This document shows positions 16,132 to 25,840 of a DNA stretch of 64,000 nucleotides, piece by piece. The number at the start of each line of letters is the position of its first letter. The first letter of the stretch is position 1. A model generated the notes under the pieces. That model worked only from the letters and a program-made list of their open reading frames with translations, had not been told where the DNA came from and did no database searches. This DNA comes from Reyranella soli (GTDB lineage Bacteria; Pseudomonadota; Alphaproteobacteria; Reyranellales; Reyranellaceae), in NCBI RefSeq assembly GCF_007992495.1, contig NZ_BKAJ01000011.1:1-64000 (forward strand), in the 5' to 3' direction. A program made the translations under genes and the position numbers.

Positions 16132-16926
16132 GTGAGACCTGAACTTCCTCTCATGCCCCGCCTCGAGGCGCTCATCGGGGCTTCCAAGGAGCCGCTGACG
16201 CCGACGGTCAAGCGCGCGCTGCTGGCATTGGTCATCTTCTTCCATGTCGGTGGCGGCTGGGCGCTGACCCAGGTCGAGCCCGCGAAGCTGATCGTGGGCG
16301 ACATCGCGCCCATGGAAGTGCGCATGGTGCCGGCCGAGCAGGCGGCTGAACCGGAGATCGAGAACGCAGAACCGCCGCCGCCGGTCGAGATCAAGCAGTC
16401 TGACCTGGCCGCAATCGTCGAGCCGCCGCCGCCCGACCTGCCGCCGCCGGAATTCCCGATCGCCAAGGTCGACATCCCGCCGCCGGAGGAGCCGCCGCCA
16501 CCCGTTATCCCGCCGCTGCAGAAGAAGCCCGATCCCAAGCCCGAGCAACCCAAGCCGGTGCAGCGCAAGCCGCCGGCGCCGGTCCCGCAGGCGCCTGTCG
16601 ACAATCAGCCGCAGCAGGCGACGCCGCGCGCGGCCAGCGCGCCGAGGACGATATCGGCCTCGCAGCTCGGCTTCCTGGTGCCGCCCAACCCGATCTATCC
16701 CGCCCGCTCCCGCAAGGCCGGCGACCAGGGGACGGTCATGGTACGTGTGCTGATCGATGTCGCCGGCCGGCCGTCGCAAGTCTCGTTGCAAACCTCGTCG
16801 GGCCATCCGGCGCTCGACGAATCGGCGGTGAGCGCCGTTCGCGCCGCACAGTTCCGGCCCTACGCCGAAGGCGGCATGACGCAGGCGGTGTGGGTCTTGG
16901 TGCCGATCAATTTTGTGTTGAGGTAG
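16132..16926 (+). CDS. tonB: TonB family energy-transducing protein
   Basis: A 264-aa protein with the full TonB layout: a cytoplasmic start, a single TM (ALLALVIFFHVGGGWALTQ, about residues 29-47) with a His in the helix as in TonB, a long Pro/Glu/Lys-rich periplasmic spacer (about 79-155) and a C-terminal TonB_C domain from PNPIYPARSRKAGDQGTVMV to the end. It transfers proton-motive energy from ExbBD to the receptor. The GTG at 16132 with TAAGG upstream is used; ATG at 16153 is possible. Confidence 0.93.
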   Translation: MRPELPLMPRLEALIGASKEPLTPTVKRALLALVIFFHVGGGWALTQVEPAKLIVGDIAPMEVRMVPAEQAAEPEIENAEPPPPVEIKQSDLAAIVEPPPPDLPPPEFPIAKVDIPPPEEPPPPVIPPLQKKPDPKPEQPKPVQRKPPAPVPQAPVDNQPQQATPRAASAPRTISASQLGFLVPPNPIYPARSRKAGDQGTVMVRVLIDVAGRPSQVSLQTSSGHPALDESAVSAVRAAQFRPYAEGGMTQAVWVLVPINFVLR

Positions 16927-16936
16927 GAGTTAGGTC

Positions 16937-17680
16937 ATGGGTGACGCATCGTCACTGGGCTTCGGCCATTTCATCGCGCAGTCCGACATCGTCGCCAAGG
17001 TGTTGCTGGCGGTGCTGGCGATCATGTCGGCGATCTCCTGGTACCTGATCGTCTACAAGGGCATCAGCCAGGTCGTGCGCCAGAAGCGCAGCCAGAAATT
17101 CCTCACCTTCTTCTGGAGCGCGACGTCGCTCGAGCAGGTGCAGAACGAGCTCAGCGTTCACGGCGTGCACGAGCCGTTCGGCCATCTCACGGCACATTCG
17201 CTGCACGCCCAGGCCCATCACGCCAAGTTCGGCGCCGCCAAGCTCGAGGAGGCGGGATCGGAGCAGGAGTTCCTGACGCGCACCATCAAGAAGGTGCTCG
17301 ACGAGGAGACGACGGCGCTGGAGAACGGCCTCACCATGCTCGCGACCATCGGCGCCACCGCGCCGTTCGTCGGCCTGTTCGGCACGGTGTGGGGCGTCTA
17401 TCACGCGCTGGTGGCGATTGGCATGTCGGGCTCGGGCATGCTCGACAAGGTCGCGGGACCGGTGGGCGAGGCGTTGATCATGACGGGCATCGGCCTTGCC
17501 GTCGCTCTGCCCGCGGTCATGGGCTACAACTGGCTGACCCGCTCCAATCGCGTGCTGACCACCAAGCTCGACGCCTTCGCCTTCGAGCTGCTGAACTTCC
17601 TGCTGATCGGCCGCACCCTGCAGACGGCTGGCCGCGGCGGCCGGCCCGGCACCGTGCCGCTTGCCGCCGTGAACTACTAG
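16937..17680 (+). CDS. exbB: ExbB proton-channel protein
   Basis: A 247-aa MotA/TolQ/ExbB-family inner-membrane protein with three TM segments: around residues 18-40, 128-155 (ATIGATAPFVGLFGTVWGVY) and 170-195 (GEALIMTGIGLAVALPAVMG). The family motifs GLFGTVWG and the TM3 Thr/Gly face are intact. It forms the pentameric scaffold of the ExbBD motor that drives TonB. It is placed 10 bp after tonB and 15 bp before exbD. Confidence 0.95.
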   Translation: MGDASSLGFGHFIAQSDIVAKVLLAVLAIMSAISWYLIVYKGISQVVRQKRSQKFLTFFWSATSLEQVQNELSVHGVHEPFGHLTAHSLHAQAHHAKFGAAKLEEAGSEQEFLTRTIKKVLDEETTALENGLTMLATIGATAPFVGLFGTVWGVYHALVAIGMSGSGMLDKVAGPVGEALIMTGIGLAVALPAVMGYNWLTRSNRVLTTKLDAFAFELLNFLLIGRTLQTAGRGGRPGTVPLAAVNY

Positions 17681-17695
17681 GCGAGGAGGGGACCC

Positions 17696-18112
17696 ATGGC
17701 CTTCGGAAGCTTCGAACGCAAAACCTCCTCCCAGCCCATGGCCGAGATCAACATGGTGCCGTTGATCGACGTCGTGCTGGTGCTGCTGGTGATCTTCATC
17801 GTGACGGCGCCGCTCCTGACCAACGTGGTCAAGCTCGACCTGCCCAAGGCGACCTCGGCCAACGACATCCAGAAGCCGGAGAAGATCGAGTTCGCCATCG
17901 ACGCCAACGGCGCGCTCTATTGGAAGGGCGAGCGCCTCAGCCGCGAGGACGCGATCGCCAGGTTCGCCGAGGAGGGCCGCAAGCGGCCGCAGCCCGAGGT
18001 CTACCTGCGCGCCGATCAGAACGTGCCCTACCGCTACGTCGCCGAGACCCTGGCCGACGCCTCGAAGGGCGGCCTCTCGAAGGTCGCCTTCGTCAGCGAA
18101 CCGGCGCGGTAG
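17696..18112 (+). CDS. exbD: ExbD proton-motor protein
   Basis: A 138-aa ExbD/TolR-family protein. The single TM (MVPLIDVVLVLLVIFIVTAP) carries the essential Asp at residue 25, the same position as in E. coli ExbD. The periplasmic part ends in a typical DASKGGLSKVAFV. Last gene of the iron-uptake operon, followed by a strong hairpin. Confidence 0.95.
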   Translation: MAFGSFERKTSSQPMAEINMVPLIDVVLVLLVIFIVTAPLLTNVVKLDLPKATSANDIQKPEKIEFAIDANGALYWKGERLSREDAIARFAEEGRKRPQPEVYLRADQNVPYRYVAETLADASKGGLSKVAFVSEPAR

Positions 18113-18119
18113 TCTTGCG

Positions 18120-18153
18120 CTGGGGGCGCGCCACTCCAGTGGCGCGCCCCCAG
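18120..18153. terminator. GC-rich hairpin between exbD and the VOC gene
   Basis: A 16-bp perfect stem, CTGGGGGCGCGCCACT with its complement, around a central CC. It lies between convergent stop codons. There is no T-run, so it is not a textbook intrinsic terminator, but its position suggests it stops transcription or protects 3' ends on both strands. Confidence 0.7.
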
Positions 18154-18155
18154 CA

Positions 18156-18518
18156 CTAACGCGCTGTCCACACTGCGAGCTCGTATCCGTCCGGATCGGC
18201 GAAGTGGAAGCGGCGGCCGCCGGGAAAATCGTAGGCCGCTTTGACGACGCGCCCGCCCGCCGCCTCGACTCGGCGCTGGATCTCGGAAAGGTCGTTGGCA
18301 TAGAGGATGACCAGCGGACCGCCGGCGCCGCGCGCTTTGTCCGCTCCGGCGAAGCCGCCGGTCAGCCGGCCATCGCGGAACTCGCAATAGTCCGGGCCAT
18401 AGTCCTTGAACGTCCAGCCGAAGACGTCGCCATAGAACTTCCTGGCGCGCGCTACGTCGGTCACGTCGAACTCGACGTAGTCGATGCGGCGGTCGTTGTC
18501 GCTGTTGGTCGTGGCCAT
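18156..18518 (-). CDS. VOC (glyoxalase-like) family protein
   Basis: A 120-aa protein with the vicinal-oxygen-chelate pattern: IDYVEFDVTDVARARKFYGD and FGWTFKDYGPDYCEFRDG at the N-terminus, then FPGGRRFHFADPDGYELAVW at the C-terminus. The C-terminal Glu in GYELAVW is a usual metal ligand. Functions range from glyoxalase to dioxygenase to antibiotic binding, and none can be assigned. ATG at 18518 has GGAGGAG upstream. Confidence 0.87.
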   Translation of the reverse strand: MATTNSDNDRRIDYVEFDVTDVARARKFYGDVFGWTFKDYGPDYCEFRDGRLTGGFAGADKARGAGGPLVILYANDLSEIQRRVEAAGGRVVKAAYDFPGGRRFHFADPDGYELAVWTAR

Positions 18519-18607
18519 GATCGCTCCTCCTCGAAAGGAGAGCGATCCTGTCCGATATTCGTGCCGGCGTCTTGACCCGAGGCCGTGAACGGATGCCAGC
18601 AGTGCTG

Positions 18608-19813
<1,206 letters not shown>

Positions 19814-19892
19814 GGCGTGCCTCCTGATGCTGCGTGGGCATCGTTAAGGCGCTGCACCGCATCAGGAAATTGAATAGATTTCATGATATCTC

Positions 19893-20816
19893 ATGCACAT
19901 GATTAATCTGTCGCGCGTCGACCTCAATCTCCTGGTCGTCCTCGAGGCGATCGTCGCCGAAGGCGGCGTCAGCCGGGCGGCCGAGCGGCTCAACCTCACC
20001 CAGCCTGCGGTGAGCCATGCGCTCGCCCGGCTGCGCGAGCTGTTCGACGATCCATTGTTTGTGCGCGCGGGCCGCAACCTCGCACCGACGGCACTCACCA
20101 AGGGCTTGGTCGAGCCGCTGCGCCAGTCGCTGCAGGCCCTCGGCGCGCTGATCGAGAAGGGCGAGGGCTTCGACCCGGCACGGGCCAGGACCGTGTTCAC
20201 GGTGTCGATGCGCGATCCCATGGAAGTGCTCATCCTGCCGAAGCTGATGAAACGCCTGGCCCGCGAAGCGCCGGGGATTGACCTGCGCACGGTCCAGATG
20301 CGCCGGCGCAGTGTCGAGAACGGTCTGGCCGACGGCACGCTCGATGCCGCCTTCGATGTGGCCTTGCCCCTGTCGGAGCGCATCCATCGCCAGCGCATCA
20401 GCGCCGATCGCTTCGTGGTCGCGGCCCGCAAGGGCCATCCGCGGGTGCGGCCGGGTTTCACGCTGGCGACGTATCTTGCGGAGAAGCACGTCATGGTGAC
20501 GTCGCGCCGCCGCGGTCCGGGCGCGGAGGACATCGAGCTCGGCCAGCACGGCCAGCGCCGCCACGTCAGCCTGCGTTGCCGCAACTACCTCGCGGCCATC
20601 CAGGTCGTGGCGGGGAGCGACCTGGTGCTGACGATGACCGCGCGCTACGCGTCGCTGCTCGGTGCGGCATCGGGCGTGCGGGTATTGGCCATGCCGCTCA
20701 GGATGCCGACGCTCGATCTTTTCCTCTATTGGCACGACCGGGTCCACAACGACCCGGCCAATCGCTGGCTGCGCTTGCAGCTCGTCGAGGCCTTGGGCAA
20801 GACTGCGCGCCCCTGA
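19893..20816 (+). CDS. LysR-family transcriptional regulator
   Basis: A 307-aa LysR regulator of the NodD/LinR-like branch: VDLNLLVVLEAIVAEGGVSR, then LNLTQPAVSHALARLRELFD for the HTH (about residues 9-68), with an effector domain beyond residue 95. The 79-bp gap shared with the divergent acyl-CoA dehydrogenase gene holds a small dyad, ATGATATCTCAT (19883-19894), overlapping its own start. That is the expected layout for autoregulation and control of the dehydrogenase. Effector unknown. Confidence 0.92.
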   Translation: MHMINLSRVDLNLLVVLEAIVAEGGVSRAAERLNLTQPAVSHALARLRELFDDPLFVRAGRNLAPTALTKGLVEPLRQSLQALGALIEKGEGFDPARARTVFTVSMRDPMEVLILPKLMKRLAREAPGIDLRTVQMRRRSVENGLADGTLDAAFDVALPLSERIHRQRISADRFVVAARKGHPRVRPGFTLATYLAEKHVMVTSRRRGPGAEDIELGQHGQRRHVSLRCRNYLAAIQVVAGSDLVLTMTARYASLLGAASGVRVLAMPLRMPTLDLFLYWHDRVHNDPANRWLRLQLVEALGKTARP

Positions 20817-20834
20817 CAAGCGCCGGAGTTTCAC

Positions 20835-22907
20835 GTGTCCCTTGATGCCAAAGTCGATGCGAGGCCGACCGTCGATAAGCCCGATGACGATCCGTATCTC
20901 TGGCTCGAGGACATCGAGGGCGAACGCGCGCTTGCCTGGATCGAAGCCGAGAACGACCGCACATTGAAAACCTTCGGCGGCGCGCAGTTTGCCGCCGACC
21001 GCGACACCCTGGCGGCGATCCTCGACCGGCCCGACAAGATCCCCATGATCGGGCGGCGCGGGCCGTGGGTCTACAACTTCTGGCTCGATGCCAAAAACCC
21101 GCGCGGCTTGTGGCGTCGCTCCACGCTCGAAAGCTATCGCCTCGATCAGCCGGCCTGGGACGTCCTGCTCGACGTCGATGCCCTGGCCGCGGCCGAAGGC
21201 GAGGACTGGATCTGGGGCGGTGCGGCGACGCGGACCGGCACGCACGATCGCGCCATCGTCCGCCTGTCGCGCGGCGGCAGCGACGCCGTGGTGCTGCGCG
21301 AGTTCGACCTGACCAGCCGGGTCTTCGTGAAGGACGGCTTCGTGCTGCCGGAAGCCAAGGGCGGGGTGAGCTGGCTCGACCCCGACACGCTGCTGCTCAG
21401 CAGCGCCTGGGGCGGCGATGTCACGACGTCGGGTTACGCCCGCACGGTGCGACTGTGGCGACGCGGTACGGACGCAGCCCAGGCGCCGGTTCTCTTCGAA
21501 GTGCCGCGGCAGAGCATGTTGGCCGGCGCCGGAGTCGACCGCGAGCATGCCTCGAAGATCGTATGGTACGCCGAACAGATCGGTTTCTTCGACATCAATC
21601 TCTGGATGGCGGACGGCGAGGGCGCCAACGGGATCAAGCTCGACCTGCCGACCGACGTCGAATTGCAGACGCACTATGACTGGATGGCGATCAAGCCGCG
21701 CAAGGCCTGGGCGGTGGGAGGCAGGACCTGGCCTGCCGATACCCTGCTCGGCATCAGGCTCGACGCGTTCATGGCCGGCAGCCGGGATTTCGCCGTCCTG
21801 TTCGAACCGGCTAACCGGCGGGTACTCGAAGGCTTCTTCTGGAATACGGGCCGGCTGGTGCTGTCGATCCTCGACAACCTGCAGCCGGTGTTCGAGGTCG
21901 TCACGCCGTCCGACGCCGGATGGACGCGACACGGACTGGCCGGCCTGCCGGCGATCGGCGTGGTCAACATCTCGCCGCTGGACGTCGAGCCGTCGGAGAG
22001 CAACGGCGATCTGGTCGCGACCGTGCAGGACCCGCTGACGCCGCATTCCTTGATGCTGCTTGCCAAGGACAAGGGCCCGGTCCTGCTCAAGCGATCCTCG
22101 CCGGCCTTCTCGCCCGAAGGCCTGGTGGTGACGCGCCACGAGGCGATCTCGATCGACGGCGAGCGTATCCCCTATACCCAGACTGGCCCGGCCGGCGAGA
22201 CCGGCGATGCGCCGGTGCATCTCACCGGCTACGGCGGCTTCCGTATCGCGAGCATGCCCTACTACAACGCCAGCATCGGCAAGATGTGGCTGGAGCGCGG
22301 CGGCACCAGTGTCATTGCCAACATCAGGGGCGGCGGCGAGTTCGGCACGCCCTGGCACGAGGCCGGCCGCGGCGCGGGCAAGCGGCTGTCGCACGACGAC
22401 TTCGCCGCCGTCGCCGCCGACCTGGTACGCCGCGGCGTGACGCGGCCCGGCCGCATCGCTGCCGAGGGCGGATCGAACGGCGGCATTCTGATCACCAACA
22501 TGCTGACGCGCTATCCCGAGCGCTTCGGCGCCCTGTTCTGCACCATCCCGCTGATCGACATGCGCCGCTATTCCAAGCTTCTGGCCGGTGCGAGCTGGAT
22601 CGCCGAGTACGGCGATCCCGACAAGCCGGAGGAATGGGAGTGGCTAAAAACCTATTCGGCCTATCATCAGGCCGTGCCCGGTCAAGCCTATCCGCCGATC
22701 CTGATCGCCACGACGCGGCGCGACGATCGCGTGCATCCCGGCCATGCCCGCAAGATGACGGCCAAGCTCCACGCCATGGGCTACGACCAGGTCTATTTCT
22801 ATGAGCCCGCCGCCGGCGGCCACGGCTACGGCAAGGACAACAAGGAACGGGCTGCTTTCTCGGCGCTAGGCTACACGTTCCTCAGGCAGAAGATCGGCTG
22901 GTCGTGA
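20835..22907 (+). CDS. Prolyl oligopeptidase family (S9) serine peptidase
   Basis: A 690-aa S9A-like peptidase. It opens with DDPYLWLEDIEGERALAWI, the usual start of the beta-propeller part. The C-terminal alpha/beta-hydrolase domain has nucleophile Ser547 in GGSNGG, an Asp in TRRDDRVHPGHA and His in GGHGYG. ANIRGGGEFG is also characteristic. No signal peptide, so probably cytoplasmic. The GTG at 20835 is preceded by GGAG and follows the LysR gene by 18 bp. The 3' end overlaps the convergent GNAT gene by 26 bp. Confidence 0.93.
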   Translation: MSLDAKVDARPTVDKPDDDPYLWLEDIEGERALAWIEAENDRTLKTFGGAQFAADRDTLAAILDRPDKIPMIGRRGPWVYNFWLDAKNPRGLWRRSTLESYRLDQPAWDVLLDVDALAAAEGEDWIWGGAATRTGTHDRAIVRLSRGGSDAVVLREFDLTSRVFVKDGFVLPEAKGGVSWLDPDTLLLSSAWGGDVTTSGYARTVRLWRRGTDAAQAPVLFEVPRQSMLAGAGVDREHASKIVWYAEQIGFFDINLWMADGEGANGIKLDLPTDVELQTHYDWMAIKPRKAWAVGGRTWPADTLLGIRLDAFMAGSRDFAVLFEPANRRVLEGFFWNTGRLVLSILDNLQPVFEVVTPSDAGWTRHGLAGLPAIGVVNISPLDVEPSESNGDLVATVQDPLTPHSLMLLAKDKGPVLLKRSSPAFSPEGLVVTRHEAISIDGERIPYTQTGPAGETGDAPVHLTGYGGFRIASMPYYNASIGKMWLERGGTSVIANIRGGGEFGTPWHEAGRGAGKRLSHDDFAAVAADLVRRGVTRPGRIAAEGGSNGGILITNMLTRYPERFGALFCTIPLIDMRRYSKLLAGASWIAEYGDPDKPEEWEWLKTYSAYHQAVPGQAYPPILIATTRRDDRVHPGHARKMTAKLHAMGYDQVYFYEPAAGGHGYGKDNKERAAFSALGYTFLRQKIGWS

Positions 22908-23448
22908 GTCGCTTGGCCAGCATGATGTCCGGCCGGCCGGCGCCGTTCACATCAGGCAGCAGGCCGACGATCTTATAGCCGTGCCGGCGATAGAAGGTGA
23001 GGGCGTGCCCGCGCGCCGTCGCCTCGATCGTCGCGACGTGGTTGACCACATCGGGCCAGAGATTGCGGCCGAACAGGTTGGTGCCGCCGTAGTCGTCGTC
23101 GCTGCCGAGGAAGAGCGTCAGCACGCCTTCGCTGCGGGCGCGCGCCTCGAGGGCCGCCATCAGCGCCGAGCCGATGCCGCGGCGCTGGCAGTCCGGCGCC
23201 ACGACCAGGGGATGGATCTCCCAGCCGTGGCTGTAGGTGCGGATCGCGCCGATCCAGCCGACCAGCCGCTCGCCCTCCAGGGCGGCGTGGCCCAGCCAGC
23301 CTTCCTCGGCGCAGCGCAACGCCACCTCGGCCTCTGCTTCGCCGGGACCGTTGTAGGCCGACGGCACATGGGCCAAGGCGTCGCGCAGGATCGCGGCGGC
23401 ATCGGCACGCCGGGACGCCGCAAGCGTCCCGAAATCGACGATCTCCAT
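22882..23448 (-). CDS. GNAT family N-acetyltransferase (AAC(6')-like)
   Basis: A 188-aa GNAT protein. The acetyl-CoA loop is VVAPDCQRRGIGSALM near residue 83. The region LFLGSDDDYGGTNLFGRNLW and the ending GLLPDVNGAGRPDIMLAKRL resemble proteins annotated as aminoglycoside 6'-acetyltransferases, but drug modification is not implied by this alone. ATG at 23448 directly follows the LysE stop codon (TGAATG), so the two genes form an operon. Confidence 0.85.
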   Translation of the reverse strand: MEIVDFGTLAASRRADAAAILRDALAHVPSAYNGPGEAEAEVALRCAEEGWLGHAALEGERLVGWIGAIRTYSHGWEIHPLVVAPDCQRRGIGSALMAALEARARSEGVLTLFLGSDDDYGGTNLFGRNLWPDVVNHVATIEATARGHALTFYRRHGYKIVGLLPDVNGAGRPDIMLAKRLTTSRSSA

Positions 23449-24075
23449 TCAGCTCCTCGAGCCCGCGAAGGTGACGGTCGCTGCGCCGGCGCCGATCAGC
23501 AATCCGCCGCCCACCTTGTTGACCACGCCGATGGCGCGCGGGTTGGCGACGAAGCCGCGGGCGCGGGTGGCGACCAGCGCGTAGCCGAAGGCATTGGCGA
23601 AGGCCAGCAGCAGGAAGGTGGTCTCGAACACCAGCATCTGGGTGAGGAAGTCGGCCTGCGGATCGAGGAAGGCCGGCAGGAAGGCGACGAAGAAGGTGAT
23701 GCTCTTGGGGTTGAGCGCCGTTACCAGCCAGGCATGGCCCAGCATCCGCGCGGCCGAGACCGCGTCGGTGCGCGGCGCCGCTTCGAGCGTACCGCCGGCG
23801 CGCCAGAGCTTTATGCCGAGATAGACGAGGTAGGCCGCGCCCACCCACTTCAGGATGGTGAACAGCGTGGCCGAGGCGGCGAGCAGGGCGCCCAGGCCCA
23901 GCATGGAAAGCGTCATGGCGGTGAAGTCGCCCAGCGCCACGCCCACCGTCATGGGCAGCACGGTGCGCCAGCCCTGACCCAGGGCGTAGGAGACGACCAG
24001 CAGCACGGTCGGCCCCGGGATGATCAGCAGCGCCGCCGAGGCGGCAGTGAAGGCGGCCCAGCTTTCGAACGTCAT
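23449..24075 (-). CDS. LysE family exporter
   Basis: A 208-aa inner-membrane exporter of the LysE/RhtB superfamily with about six TMs. The N-terminal signature is AALLIIPGPTVLLVVSYALG, and LVTALNPKSITFFVAFLPAF follows mid-protein. These proteins export amino acids or small analogues by proton antiport. ATG at 24075 has GGAGG upstream. It is coupled to the GNAT gene; an exporter next to an acetyltransferase suggests disposal of a common amine-containing compound (inference). Confidence 0.92.
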   Translation of the reverse strand: MTFESWAAFTAASAALLIIPGPTVLLVVSYALGQGWRTVLPMTVGVALGDFTAMTLSMLGLGALLAASATLFTILKWVGAAYLVYLGIKLWRAGGTLEAAPRTDAVSAARMLGHAWLVTALNPKSITFFVAFLPAFLDPQADFLTQMLVFETTFLLLAFANAFGYALVATRARGFVANPRAIGVVNKVGGGLLIGAGAATVTFAGSRS

Positions 24076-24125
24076 GCAATCCTCCGGTTGCTTCCGGAGG
24101 ATCAAGCCACAGGCTTTCGCAGAGG

Positions 24126-25064
24126 TCAGCCGGCTTTTGCCGTCTTGCCGCCGTCGATCACGATCTGCGCACCGGTCATGAAGGGATGCTCGTCGGAGGC
24201 GAGGGTGAGCGCCAACGCGGCGACTTCCTCCGCGGTGGCGAGACGCCCGATCCCGGGTACGTTGTTCTTGACCCATTGGTTCAGGCCGACCCGCCACACG
24301 GCGTCCGGCACGCTCTCCATGCCAGCGGCCCGGCGCAGGAACGGCGTATCGGTCGTGCCGGGGATCAGCGTGTTCACGCGAATGCCCTGCTGGGCGTAGT
24401 CGAGCGCCGCGCCCTGAACGAGGCCGACCAGCGCCCGCTTGCTCGCGGTATAGGCCGTGCGCTTGGCCTGGGTGGAAATGGCGTTGGACGAGGCGGTGAC
24501 GACGATCGTGCCGCCGCCCGCCTTCAGCATGTGCGGGATCTCGTACTTCATGGCGAGGAAGACGCCGCGCAGGTTGGTGTTGTTGACGCGGTCCCATTCC
24601 TCGGCGCTGTACTCGTGCAGCGTCTTCTCGATGGTGATGCCCGCGTTGTTGAAGGCGACGTCAAGCCGGCCGTAGGCGGCGATCGTGGCGTCGATGAAGG
24701 TGCGGACTTCGTCCTCGACCAGGACGTCGGCCTTCACATAGACGGCCTCGCCGCCGGCCGCCTTGATCTCGCGTTCGACCTCCTGGCCGAGCGCTGTCCG
24801 GCGGCCGCAGAACGCGACCTTGCCGCCTTCCGCTGCAAAGGCGAGGGCGGCGGCCCGGCCGATGCCCGACGTGGCGCCGGTGATGGCGACGACCTTGCCG
24901 TCGAAGCGACGGCGGCCGGGCTGCGGCGGTATGGGGGGCGATTTGGCTGGCAGTGCGAGGGCGACGCCTGCCGCTAAGCCGGTGATGAGGCCGGCGGCAG
25001 CGCCAAGGGTGGTCGAACCGAGGATACGGCGGCGATTGGGCGGGCTGGGGGTGTCGAGCGACAT
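24126..25064 (-). CDS. Tat-signal SDR family oxidoreductase
   Basis: A 312-aa protein. Residues 11-41 form a twin-arginine-like signal: NRRRILGSTTLGAAAGLITG, hydrophobic, then ALPA. A complete classical SDR follows: TGATSGIG near residue 63, NNAG, catalytic Ser in VTASSNAIS and YTASK with Tyr and Lys, and the terminal FMTGAQIVIDGGKTA. A nucleotide-dependent enzyme with an export or membrane-anchor signal is unusual; it may be a folded-cofactor Tat substrate. Divergent TetR gene with two operators in between. Confidence 0.88.
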   Translation of the reverse strand: MSLDTPSPPNRRRILGSTTLGAAAGLITGLAAGVALALPAKSPPIPPQPGRRRFDGKVVAITGATSGIGRAAALAFAAEGGKVAFCGRRTALGQEVEREIKAAGGEAVYVKADVLVEDEVRTFIDATIAAYGRLDVAFNNAGITIEKTLHEYSAEEWDRVNNTNLRGVFLAMKYEIPHMLKAGGGTIVVTASSNAISTQAKRTAYTASKRALVGLVQGAALDYAQQGIRVNTLIPGTTDTPFLRRAAGMESVPDAVWRVGLNQWVKNNVPGIGRLATAEEVAALALTLASDEHPFMTGAQIVIDGGKTAKAG

Positions 25065-25077
25065 GGCAACCTCAAAT

Positions 25078-25124
25078 CTTGTCAATGACAAGATAAATTA
25101 CCTTCCAATCTTTACAATGACAAG
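25078..25124. promoter_or_regulatory. Paired TetR operators
   Basis: CTTGTCAATGACAAG (25078-25092) is a perfect 7-1-7 palindrome. CTTTACAATGACAAG (25110-25124) is the same site with one changed arm position. Centres are 32 bp apart. The first sits just upstream of the SDR start codon and both lie in the SDR/TetR divergent promoter region. Confidence 0.8.
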
Positions 25125-25182
25125 TCGCGAAAGTCTCGGCTTGGTCGCTTGACACCCCGCATGACGCATGAGGGGATGGCTC

Positions 25183-25806
25183 ATGGCGCGGGCGAAGACG
25201 GCAAAACCCTATCACCACGGCGAGTTGCGCGAGGCGTTGGTCTCGGCCGGCCGCAAGCTGATGGAAGAACGGGGCTTGCGTGGCTTCACCCTGCGGGAGT
25301 GCGCCCGGCGAGCAGCGGTTTCCCACGCTGCCCCGGCCCACCACTTCGCCTCGATCGACGACCTGCTGGCCGAGATCGCGACCCGCGGCTACCACGAGCT
25401 CACCGCGGCGATGTCGGCCGAGGCGCGGCGGTCGGGCAATGACGCGGCCGCCCGGCTGGTCGGCCAGGGCGTGGGCTACATGGCCTTCGCCGCTGCCAAT
25501 CCGGTGCTGTTCCAGCTCATGTTCAGCCGCGAGGCCAACCGCTTCGAGACGCCCGAGCTCGCCGAGGCCGCCAAGTCGGCCTATCACCTGCACCGCGAGG
25601 CGGTCGAAGCCGTCATCCCCCAGGCCTCCGGCGAAGTGAAGGAGCGCATGGTCGACTTCGCCTGGGCTTCCGTGCACGGCTTCATCACCCTGGTCCTGGA
25701 AGGCCAGCTCGGCGAGAAGGATTCGTCGCGCGCGCTCAAGGCGCGTGGCCTGGCGGCGCTATCGGCAATGGTCGAGGCGGTCGTCCGCGCCGGCGGTGAG
25801 CCCTAG
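25183..25806 (+). CDS. TetR/AcrR family transcriptional regulator
   Basis: A 207-aa regulator. The N-terminal HTH is RGFTLRECARRAAVSHAAPA, then HHFASIDDLLAEIATRGY, within residues 10-62. A C-terminal TetR_C ligand domain follows (GVGYMAFAAANPVLFQLMFS). ATG at 25183 has AGGGG upstream. It almost certainly binds the two palindromes in its own promoter and represses itself and the divergent Tat-SDR gene. Ligand unknown. Confidence 0.92.
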   Translation: MARAKTAKPYHHGELREALVSAGRKLMEERGLRGFTLRECARRAAVSHAAPAHHFASIDDLLAEIATRGYHELTAAMSAEARRSGNDAAARLVGQGVGYMAFAAANPVLFQLMFSREANRFETPELAEAAKSAYHLHREAVEAVIPQASGEVKERMVDFAWASVHGFITLVLEGQLGEKDSSRALKARGLAALSAMVEAVVRAGGEP

Positions 25807-25840
25807 GCCTTGTAATCACAAGCGCCTGAAACGCGCCCAC

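Noticed and set aside
19881-22394. 837-codon open frame antisense to the S9 peptidase and LysR genes
   Set aside because: It spans two clearly real genes on the other strand and shows no recognisable motif.
22882-23448. Aminoglycoside-resistance gene
   Set aside because: The tail resembles AAC(6')-annotated proteins, but GNAT sequence similarity alone does not show drug acetylation. It is kept as a generic GNAT.
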